Shown: positions 1 to 5,662 of the stretch, piece after piece
Layout of the letters: each line of letters begins with the position of its first letter
How positions within the stretch are numbered: position 1 is the stretch's first letter
Notes under the pieces: model-generated
The model's input: only the letters and a program-made list of their open reading frames with translations
Databases searched by the model: none
What the model was told of the DNA's origin: nothing
NCBI GenBank assembly: GCA_002336985.1
Contig: DDFE01000207.1
Location: forward strand, 22,083 to 29,164
Direction: 5' to 3'
DNA length: 7,082 nucleotides
Source: Sphingomonadales bacterium UBA1936
GTDB taxonomy: Bacteria; Pseudomonadota; Alphaproteobacteria; Sphingomonadales; Sphingomonadaceae
Made by a program: the position numbers and the translations under genes

Positions 1-212
1 CGCTGCTGCGCTTTCACTTCTACACATTCATCGGTTCATGGCCGTGGTGCTATGCGCTCGGCTGGGTCGGTATGAAACTCGGCGCGGCGTGGGACAGCGA
101 TCCGCGCATGAAAGCCGTCCTGCACAGTCTGGATGTCGTTATCGTCGTCGCGGTGCTGGCCGCCGGGGGATGGTTCGTGTGGCACAAGCTGCGGAATATC
201 CGCCAAGGCTGA
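1..212 (+). CDS. DedA family membrane protein, C-terminal fragment
   Basis: The last 69 codons of a gene entering from the left are readable in the frame starting at base 3 and end in TGA at 210-212. The peptide begins LLRFHFYTFIGSWPWC, continues with GWVGMKLGAAW, and ends with a hydrophobic helix (VVIVVAVLAAGGWFVW) followed by a basic tail HKLRNIRQG. The aromatic 'Y-T-x-I-G-S-x-x-W' stretch, the following 'G-x-x-x-G-x-x-W' and the final membrane helix match the C-terminal part of DedA/SNARE-associated (VTT-domain) inner-membrane proteins. Members of that family include undecaprenyl-phosphate and phospholipid translocases, but many are uncharacterised, so no substrate can be assigned. The N-terminal two thirds lie outside the window. 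The short ATG-initiated reading in another frame starting at base 38 is a shadow. The stop codon directly touches the stop codon of the convergent smc gene. Confidence 0.75.
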   Translation, partial: LLRFHFYTFIGSWPWCYALGWVGMKLGAAWDSDPRMKAVLHSLDVVIVVAVLAAGGWFVWHKLRNIRQG

Positions 213-3200
213 TCACTCGGCGGCCAGCAGCGCCTCTGCTCCGCCGAGATCGACCGAGACCAGCCGGCTGATCCCCTGTTCTACCATGGTCACGCCATAG
301 AGGCGATGCATGCGCGCCATGGTAACGGCATTATGCGTGACGATCAGGTAGCGGGTGTCCGTATCGCGCGTCATCGCGTCGAGCAGGTCGCAGAAACGTT
401 CGACGTTCGCGTCGTCGAGGGGCGCGTCAACCTCGTCGAGAACGCAGAGTGGCGCGGGATTCGTCAGGAACAGTGCGAAAATCAGTGCGACTGCGGTGAG
501 CGCCTGTTCCCCACCCGATAGCAGGGTGAGGCTGGTCAGTTTCTTGCCGGGCGGCTGCGCCATGATCTCGAGGCCGGCGTCCAACGGATCGTCGCTGTCG
601 ATCATTTCCAGATGCGCTTCGCCGCCATTGAACAGTGTGCGGAAAAGAATCCGAAAGTGCCCGTCCACTGCCTCGAACGCGGCGCGCAGCTTCAGGCGGC
701 CTTCGCGGTTGAGACTGCCGATCGAGCCGCGTAGCCGGTGCGTGGCTTCGGTCAGTTCGGCGATCTCCGCGGCGTTCTGCTCCCGCGCGCCCTCCAGCTC
801 AGCCAGTTCCTGCTCGGCGACGAGGTTGACCGGACCCAGGCGCTCGCGATCCATCGTCAGGCTTTCGAGCGTGCGCGATTCGGTCTGGGCGTCCTCCACG
901 GTCTTCGAATCGAAGCCCAGCTTTTCCGGGAGGACAGGCGGCGGGCATTCGAAGCGTTCGCCCGAGACGCGGCTCATTTCGATCCGGCGTTGTTCCTGAT
1001 TCTCGGCGCGGGCGGCGGCGCCGGCGCGGTCCTCGCGCGCGGCTGACAAGCCTTCACCGATCGTCGCGGCATCGGTTTCGCGCTCGCGAAGCGCCGCTTC
1101 GGCCGTACGTTCGTTCGCAATCGCCGTTTCGGCCTGCGCGTTCGCTTCCTCGGCCGCGGTCGTTGCACGGCGAACGGCACGGGCGGCCGCGTCCGGCGCG
1201 TCGTCCAGCGTCTCTGCTTCGGCATCAAGCGCGGCGGCGCGGCGGGCCATATCTTCTATGCGCTTCGACGCCTTGCCGCTGCGCTGTTTCCAGCTTTCGG
1301 CCTCGGCGGCGGCCGATGTCTTTCGGGCGCGGTCGGCCTCGAGCGCTGCGTCGAGTGACGCGAGATGCGCGCGGGCGGCAACGACGCCTTCGCGTGCGAC
1401 ACGCGCCGAAGCGTCGAGGGTCGAAAGGTGCAGGCCGCCGTCGTCAGCGGGAAGGGCGGCTCGACGCGCTTCCGCACCCTCGCGTTCGACACGCGCCGTC
1501 ATCACATCGCCTTCGATCGCTGCGACGCGCTCAGCGATCTGCCGATGCGCCGCCTGGACCCGCTCAACGGCAGCCGCGGCGGTATCGACCGCACGGAGCG
1601 CCATGCGGAGCGTTGAGTCGGCCGCGTCGCGCGCCGAGCGTGCGTCGGTCAAATTCCGGGTCGCCGTGTCGATGGCCAGACGCCCGGTTGTAACAGCGGC
1701 ATCCGCTACCTCGGCCAGCGTGCGCGTCTCGGGAAGCGCAGCTTCGATTTCGGTCAGCCGGTTACGACGAACGAGGCGTTCGGCTTCCGCGGCGCCCGTG
1801 CCTTCGCTGACGAAACCATCCCAGCGCCGCAGTACGCCGTCGCGCGTGACAAGGCGCTGGCCAACAGCAAGGGCGGCACCGTCGTCCCGGTCGACCACCG
1901 CGATTTGTGCTAGGCGGCGGGCAAGTTCGGCCGGAGCCGTGACATGGCTCGACAATGGCGTGCCCGTCGGTAACGCGGGATCGTTCGCGTCGATCTCCGC
2001 CCCCGCCCAACGTCGCGACGCCGTCGAAGTTTTACCGACATCCGCTGCGAGATCGTCAGCCAGTGCGGCGGCAAGTGCCGCTTCATAGCCTCGGGCGGCC
2101 GAAACCTGTCCCAGCGCACCCTTTGCTTCACGGGCAGGCGCAAGAGCGCGCGCCTCGCTTTCGAGCGCAGCCAGCGCAGCGGCAGTTTCCGACCGGGCCG
2201 TCTGCGCCGCAGCGAGGCCGCCTGCCGCCGCTTCCCTCGCGGCTTCGGCGGCCTCAAGTGCCGCAACTGCTGCTGCCAGCGCCGTTTCATTCCCGGCCTT
2301 TGCAGCAATAGCTGCCGTATGTTCGCCCTCGATGCGCTCCAGCGGGGTCAGCGCTTCGCGTTCGGCCACTGCCCGGGAAAGGTCGCGCTCGGCACGATCC
2401 AGCTGGGCAGCGGCCGCAGCGACGGCGGCTTCCGCCACGCGCCGTTCGGCGCCGCGTTCGGCCGCCTCGGCTGTCGCCTTTGCCAATACCAGTTCGGCAT
2501 CGCGCGCTGAAGCTTCGGTTTCGGAAACGCGTGCCGCACGTTCGGCGCGTTCACCGTCGGCCTGCGCGATGCGCGCAGTCAGCGCTTTCACTTCATCGGC
2601 GAGCCGGGCCAGCGCTTCGCCCGCGTCGCTCGCCAGTTCCCCTTCGCGCTCGCGATCGGCGGCCAGCCGCTCGCGCTCGGCAGACAGGCCCGCGATCCGC
2701 GTCTCGATGGCGCGCAACTCGCCTTCTGCGGTCGAGAGCGCATGGCGTGCATCGGACGCGGCATCGCGCAGCCCCTGCGCCACCGACCGCGCCTCGGCGA
2801 GTTTGTCCGCCGCATCACGGCTGAGCGCGGCGGCAACCCGCTGCGCCTCGGAAATCTTCATAACCTTTTCTTCGGCAGCGGCGGCTTCGGCACGGGCTGC
2901 ATCTGCCGCGGCAGCCGCATCGCGCCAGCGAGCGAAGATCAACCGGCCCTCGGCCACGCGAATGGCGTCGCTAAGTTTGCGATACCGTTCGGCCGAGCGC
3001 GCCTGTCGCCGCAACACGCCGATGCGCGTGTCCATTTCGGCCAGGACCTCGGCGACCCGGGCAAGGTTTGTTTCGGTTGCCTTCAGCCGGATCTCGGCCT
3101 CGCGGCGGCGGACGTGCAGGCCCGCGATCCCCGCGGCTTCTTCCAGCATGGCGCGGCGCTCGGCGGGCTTGGCGGCGATGACCGCGCCGATCTTGCCCTG

Positions 3201-3617
3201 GCTGACGAGTGCGGGGGAGTGGGCACCGGTCGCCGCATCGGCGAACAGCAATTGCGCGTCGCGGGCGCGGGCGTCGCGTCCGTTGATGCGATAGGCCGAC
3301 CCCGCGCCGCGTTCGATGCGGCGGGTTATCTCGATTTCATCTCCACCCTCATCAAATCCCCGCTCGGCAAGGATCGAGACTTCGGCGAACTGGCGCTGGG
3401 GGCGGGTTGCGGTGCCGGCGAAGATCACGTCTTCCATGCCCGACCCGCGCAGCGACTTCGGGCTGCCTTCGCCCATCGCCCAGCGAATTGCTTCCAGCAG
3501 GTTCGATTTGCCGCAGCCATTGGGGCCTACGACGCCGGTAAGCCCCGGCATCACGCGCAGCTCGACGGGGTCGACGAACGACTTGAACCCCGACAATTTG
3601 ACGCGCGCGATCTTCAA
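213..3617 (-). CDS. smc: Chromosome segregation ATPase SMC
   Basis: This 1134-residue protein is the structural maintenance of chromosomes ATPase, which dimerises at a hinge and, with ScpA/ScpB, extrudes and compacts DNA in the cytoplasm. Visible parts in order: N-terminal head with FKSF (11-14), Walker A GPNGCGKS (31-38), an R-loop-like region around R57, and a Q-loop at Q140 (VSQGKI). A long Ala/Arg/Glu-rich coiled coil follows (about 170-490), then a compact hinge (about 498-605), then the returning coiled coil (about 610-960). The C-terminal head carries signature LSGGEQ (1033-1038), Walker B LCVLDE (1057-1062), D-loop APLDD (1065-1069) and the switch histidine in VTHN (H1095). It is slightly shorter than Bacillus SMC (about 1186). 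The start is TTG at 3617: an in-frame stop lies eight codons upstream, no ATG or GTG falls between, and the protein from TTG (MKIARVKLSGFKSF) has the expected family N terminus. It is the last gene of the minus-strand cluster. Large antisense readings across the coiled coil are composition shadows. Confidence 0.97.
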   Translation of the reverse strand: MKIARVKLSGFKSFVDPVELRVMPGLTGVVGPNGCGKSNLLEAIRWAMGEGSPKSLRGSGMEDVIFAGTATRPQRQFAEVSILAERGFDEGGDEIEITRRIERGAGSAYRINGRDARARDAQLLFADAATGAHSPALVSQGKIGAVIAAKPAERRAMLEEAAGIAGLHVRRREAEIRLKATETNLARVAEVLAEMDTRIGVLRRQARSAERYRKLSDAIRVAEGRLIFARWRDAAAAADAARAEAAAAEEKVMKISEAQRVAAALSRDAADKLAEARSVAQGLRDAASDARHALSTAEGELRAIETRIAGLSAERERLAADREREGELASDAGEALARLADEVKALTARIAQADGERAERAARVSETEASARDAELVLAKATAEAAERGAERRVAEAAVAAAAAQLDRAERDLSRAVAEREALTPLERIEGEHTAAIAAKAGNETALAAAVAALEAAEAAREAAAGGLAAAQTARSETAAALAALESEARALAPAREAKGALGQVSAARGYEAALAAALADDLAADVGKTSTASRRWAGAEIDANDPALPTGTPLSSHVTAPAELARRLAQIAVVDRDDGAALAVGQRLVTRDGVLRRWDGFVSEGTGAAEAERLVRRNRLTEIEAALPETRTLAEVADAAVTTGRLAIDTATRNLTDARSARDAADSTLRMALRAVDTAAAAVERVQAAHRQIAERVAAIEGDVMTARVEREGAEARRAALPADDGGLHLSTLDASARVAREGVVAARAHLASLDAALEADRARKTSAAAEAESWKQRSGKASKRIEDMARRAAALDAEAETLDDAPDAAARAVRRATTAAEEANAQAETAIANERTAEAALRERETDAATIGEGLSAAREDRAGAAARAENQEQRRIEMSRVSGERFECPPPVLPEKLGFDSKTVEDAQTESRTLESLTMDRERLGPVNLVAEQELAELEGAREQNAAEIAELTEATHRLRGSIGSLNREGRLKLRAAFEAVDGHFRILFRTLFNGGEAHLEMIDSDDPLDAGLEIMAQPPGKKLTSLTLLSGGEQALTAVALIFALFLTNPAPLCVLDEVDAPLDDANVERFCDLLDAMTRDTDTRYLIVTHNAVTMARMHRLYGVTMVEQGISRLVSVDLGGAEALLAAE

Positions 3618-3627
3618 AAGCCCGAAT

Positions 3628-3633
3628 CCCCCT
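3628..3633 (-). promoter_or_regulatory. Shine-Dalgarno of smc (supports TTG start)
   Basis: The minus strand reads AGGGGG, followed by a 10-base spacer and then TTG AAG ATC. It is the only purine-rich match near the smc 5' end. Together with the absence of an in-frame ATG or GTG before the upstream stop, it supports TTG as the initiator. Confidence 0.6.
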
Positions 3634-3641
3634 GTGGATCA
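3633..3641 (-). promoter_or_regulatory. DnaA-box-like site (TGATCCACA)
   Basis: The minus strand reads TGATCCACA. This differs from the E. coli consensus TTATCCACA at one position and, from what I recall, equals the weak 'G-box' DnaA site described at the Caulobacter crescentus origin. It lies 16 bases upstream of the smc start. Whether DnaA binds here is inference; an isolated 9-mer can arise by chance. Confidence 0.3.
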
Positions 3642-3688
3642 GGCTAACGGCACGTCATGCGGGCGTCACGTCGCCCACAGCACAAAAC

Positions 3689-3697
3689 TGTGGATTA
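3689..3697 (-). promoter_or_regulatory. Second DnaA-box-like site (TAATCCACA)
   Basis: The minus strand reads TAATCCACA, one mismatch from TTATCCACA, in the same orientation as the site at 3633-3641 and 56 bases from it. The two share the plus-strand octamer CTGTGGAT (3632-3639 and 3688-3695). This copy overlaps one arm of the CCACAG/CTGTGG hairpin, so it may instead be only part of a stem. Confidence 0.25.
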
Positions 3698-3704
3698 AGC
3701 GCGC

Positions 3705-4433
3705 TCAGGCACCTGCTGCGCGCAGTTCCGGCTCCAGGTCGGTCCAGGATGACACGCCTTCGACCATCTTGCCGTTGATGAAGAACGACGGCGTTCCCTG
3801 CACATTGTATTTCTCGAACGCGTCCTTGCGTACCTGGTCGGCGGCCGCGACCTTGCGCGGGTCGGCCAGGCATTGCGCCAGCGCCTCGCGCGACACGCCG
3901 CGCTGGGTGACGAACTCGTCGCGGCCGGAAAGGCGTGCATATTCCGTCGTCTGTGCCGCGATCGGCAGGCTCTGCAGGCGCTGCTGTTCGGCGGGCGTCA
4001 GCTTCATCAGCTTGTCCAGCCAGTTCGGCATGTCCGCATAGGACGCTTCGATCAGCGCGAAGAACGGCTCCGGACCGCCGCAGCTATAGGAAAGTGTCGC
4101 CATCAGGTCGGGCGCGTGGAGCAACAGGCTGCGGTATTCCCACGAAACCTTGCCGCTCTTAACGTAGTTTTCCTTCAACGGCTTGGTGCCTTGCGCCGAA
4201 AAGGCTGAGCATGCGGGGCAGCTCAGCGATCCATATTCGACCAGCTTGATCGGCGCATCTGGGTTGCCCATGCGAAAGCCGCCTTCGGGCGTCGCGACGA
4301 CGGTCGTTTCCCATTCGGTACCGGCGGGGGCCGCCTTGCCGGCGACGGGCGCTGCGGCAGTCTTGTTGTCGCCGCTGGCGTTACAACCTGCCAGCGCCAG
4401 TGCGGCCATGCTTGCAATGATCATACGTGTCAT
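3705..4433 (-). CDS. DsbA-like thiol-disulfide oxidoreductase, predicted lipoprotein
   Basis: This 242-residue protein has a lipoprotein signal peptide: MTRM, a hydrophobic run and lipobox LAGC with the lipidated Cys at 17 (next residue Asn, compatible with outer-membrane sorting under the E. coli rule). A low-complexity Ala/Gly/Lys linker follows, then a DsbA/thioredoxin-4 fold. The active site is CPAC at 72-75, preceded by VEYGSLS; the cis-proline loop is GTPSFFING with Pro215. A helical insert lies between them. A second cysteine pair, C118 (SCGG) and C188 (AQC), matches the extra disulfide known in alphaproteobacterial DsbAs. It should act in the periplasm on exported proteins, as oxidase or isomerase; which cannot be told from sequence. 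The ATG at 4433 is chosen over an upstream start at 4508 because it gives the signal peptide and has GAGG 10 bases upstream. The 16-base gap to the preceding paralogue implies co-transcription. Confidence 0.9.
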   Translation of the reverse strand: MTRMIIASMAALALAGCNASGDNKTAAAPVAGKAAPAGTEWETTVVATPEGGFRMGNPDAPIKLVEYGSLSCPACSAFSAQGTKPLKENYVKSGKVSWEYRSLLLHAPDLMATLSYSCGGPEPFFALIEASYADMPNWLDKLMKLTPAEQQRLQSLPIAAQTTEYARLSGRDEFVTQRGVSREALAQCLADPRKVAAADQVRKDAFEKYNVQGTPSFFINGKMVEGVSSWTDLEPELRAAGA

Positions 4434-4443
4434 GGTTCGTTCG

Positions 4444-4447
4444 CCTC
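4444..4447 (-). promoter_or_regulatory. Shine-Dalgarno deciding the lipoprotein start
   Basis: The minus strand reads GAGG, then ten bases, then ATG at 4433. It lies in the 16-base gap just after the stop of the upstream paralogue. It supports the short, signal-peptide-bearing start rather than the longer in-frame start at 4508, which would lie inside the preceding gene. Confidence 0.6.
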
Positions 4448-4449
4448 GT

Positions 4450-5118
4450 TCAGGATTTCTCTGCCTGCTGCAGGTCGAATTCGACGCTGCTCCAGGTTCC
4501 GCCGGCAATCGGCTGGTCGTTGATGAAGAAAGACGGCGTGCCGGATAGCTTCTTCACGTCGATCGCATCGCGGGTCATGGCCTGGATGCGCCCCTGTTCC
4601 GCCGGATCGGCAATACATTTGTCCAATGCCGCGGCCGGTACGCCGCGCTTCGCCATGAGGTCGGCCAGGCCGCTGGCGCGTGCCCAGGCTTTCATGCCCG
4701 CGACCGGATTTTTCCCATAGGGAGCCGGGTTGAACTTCATGCCGCGCGTGACCAGCGCTTGCTGGTTCGTGAAGATGGCGTCGTGATTGCCTTTGAACCG
4801 CGCGGGCCCGCCGCAGCGCGCCGCAAGCGCGAAGGTGAAATCGAGGCCGTTCAACAGGAAGTTTCGCACTTCGAACGACACGGCTCCCTTGGCGACATGG
4901 TCGCGCATCAGCGGCACGGCGCTTTCCATCGCGAAATGCTGACAATGCGGGCAGGTGTACGACATATATTCGACCAGCCGGATCTTCGCCGCCGGGTTGC
5001 CGATGAGGAAACCGCCGGATGGCGCGCGCGCGACCGTCTTCGTCCAGTCGACGGCCTTGGGTGGCGGCGGTGCGGCGGCGAGAGTCAGCAGCGCGGACAG
5101 CGCCAGCACAAAACGCAT
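4450..5118 (-). CDS. DsbA-like periplasmic thiol-disulfide oxidoreductase
   Basis: This 222-residue exported protein begins MRFVLALSALLTLAAA, a typical Sec signal peptide, followed by a proline run (PPPPK). The mature part is a DsbA/thioredoxin-4 domain with active site CPHC at 56-59, the same dipeptide as classical oxidising DsbA, and cis-proline loop SGTPSFFIND with Pro195. A second cysteine pair, C102 (RCGG) and C168 (DKC), parallels the downstream paralogue. The role expected from the family is to introduce disulfides into secreted proteins, reoxidised by a DsbB-like membrane partner that is not in this window. The start is the ATG at 5118; a TTG one codon earlier is possible but unlikely. 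That ATG shares its A with the TGA of dciA (TGATG), and GGGGAAG lies 8 bases upstream, so translation is probably coupled. It is clearly a paralogue of the next gene, sharing GGF-x-x-GNP, VEY, CGG and TPSFFIN. Confidence 0.92.
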   Translation of the reverse strand: MRFVLALSALLTLAAAPPPPKAVDWTKTVARAPSGGFLIGNPAAKIRLVEYMSYTCPHCQHFAMESAVPLMRDHVAKGAVSFEVRNFLLNGLDFTFALAARCGGPARFKGNHDAIFTNQQALVTRGMKFNPAPYGKNPVAGMKAWARASGLADLMAKRGVPAAALDKCIADPAEQGRIQAMTRDAIDVKKLSGTPSFFINDQPIAGGTWSSVEFDLQQAEKS

Positions 5119-5636
5119 CAACTGATCTTCCCCACCACCGGAATGTTGCGCGCCGCAGCGACTCCGCGCGCCAGCGATTCGAGCACCGTGCGCAACTCAG
5201 GGTCGGCAACCGTGCGCAATGAATCGCCAAGGTCGGTCGGCACCGGAACCGAGGGCAGCGGCACCGCACGGCGGGCTGCTTGCGGCAGCGTCCCTTGCCG
5301 GATGACGACGCGCGCGACGGCAGCGTAGCCAAAGAAGCGATTCACCCGCTCGATCATCGTCGGGATGACGTGCTGCATCATCGGCGCATGCGCGCCGGTG
5401 ACGACGACAGTCATCACGCCGTCTTCACGCTTGCCGTGGGGAAAGCGAATCGATTCGGGAGCGCTGGCATGCGCGTATTTCTCGCCCACGATTTCGCGCC
5501 AGCGGCTGACGACCGAGGACTGGATGAAACCGAATTTGCGAAAGGCCGTCTGCCCGATATCGGGCACGATATCGGCCACCGAACGCGGGCGCATCGAGCG
5601 GACGGATTCAGCAACAGGTTCTGGACGTTTCGCCAT
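5118..5636 (-). CDS. dciA: DUF721/DciA-like protein, predicted DnaB helicase loader
   Basis: This 172-residue protein fits the DUF721 (DciA) family. DciA is the ancestral bacterial loader of the replicative helicase DnaB, used where DnaC/DnaI are absent. The N-terminal domain (about 15-115) has the family outline: a helix with FGF (35-37), the conserved W46 in SRWREIVG, then beta strands with SIRFPHG, MTVVVTGAHAP and a helix IPTMIERVNRFFG leading to ARVVIRQG. A low-complexity C-terminal extension (about 116-172) is probably partly disordered, as in other DciA proteins. The start is taken as ATG 5636, which has GGAAG 5 bases upstream (minus strand of 5642-5646). The ATG at 5648 in the same frame is a possible alternative adding four residues; anything longer would run into divergent mutY. 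The gene is first in the minus-strand cluster, and its stop overlaps the next start. Role as helicase loader is inferred from the family, not shown here. Confidence 0.82.
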   Translation of the reverse strand: MAKRPEPVAESVRSMRPRSVADIVPDIGQTAFRKFGFIQSSVVSRWREIVGEKYAHASAPESIRFPHGKREDGVMTVVVTGAHAPMMQHVIPTMIERVNRFFGYAAVARVVIRQGTLPQAARRAVPLPSVPVPTDLGDSLRTVADPELRTVLESLARGVAAARNIPVVGKIS

Positions 5637-5662
5637 GCGCGCTTCCATGGCACAGGCGATCC
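5637..5662. promoter_or_regulatory. 26-base divergent intergenic region between dciA and mutY
   Basis: Only 26 bases separate the chosen start codons of dciA (leftward) and mutY (rightward). The stretch carries the GGAAG ribosome site of dciA, a weak AGG (5654-5656) for mutY and a CCATGG palindrome (5645-5650). There is no room for two separate promoters, so at least one promoter must lie inside the neighbouring coding sequence. I could not identify a confident -35/-10 pair on either strand. Confidence 0.6.

Larger units (their letters stand above)
3618..3704 (-). other. Intergenic leader between DsbA-like lipoprotein gene and smc
   Basis: This 87-base gap is the only sizeable intergenic stretch in the window. 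Reading toward smc it holds a 6-bp hairpin (CCACAG 3675-3680 with CTGTGG 3688-3693, 7-base loop), a second small hairpin (GGGCG 3661-3665 with CGCCC 3672-3676), two DnaA-box-like 9-mers, one GANTC (GAATC, 3624-3628) and the smc Shine-Dalgarno. Neither hairpin is followed by a T tract, so neither is a convincing intrinsic terminator. No clear -35/-10 promoter was recognised. The gap is long enough to carry a separate smc promoter, but read-through from the upstream genes is equally possible. Confidence 0.6.

Noticed and set aside
38..271. 77-codon plus-strand reading at the left edge
   Set aside because: It is out of frame with the DedA-like C terminus, which has a good membrane helix, and it is Arg-rich without structure.
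1258..2088. 276-codon plus-strand reading antisense to the smc coiled coil and hinge
   Set aside because: Arg/Ser/Ala-rich low-complexity composition, the usual antisense shadow of Ala/Glu/Arg coiled-coil codons; no domain recognised.
213..3617. Possibility that this is a generic coiled-coil ATPase such as RecN, SbcC or an MksB-type protein rather than SMC
   Set aside because: The N-terminal KLSGFKSF, GPNGCGKSN Walker A, central hinge, LSGGEQ signature and VLDEVDAPLDDAN are specific to canonical SMC, and the length fits.
2332..3647. Long plus-strand open readings of about 300 codons antisense to the 5' part of smc
   Set aside because: They are rich in Arg, Ala and Ser or otherwise low in recognisable structure, lie wholly opposite a clearly conserved smc, and match no family I know. 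They are a by-product of high GC and coiled-coil codon bias.
3675..3693. CCACAG-loop-CTGTGG hairpin as an intrinsic terminator after the lipoprotein gene
   Set aside because: The stem is only 6 bp and no T tract follows on the minus strand; it is kept only as a weak hairpin.
4430..5332. 300-codon minus-strand reading overlapping the CPHC oxidoreductase and the end of dciA
   Set aside because: It is an alternative frame of two well-supported genes, Arg-rich and without a recognisable domain.
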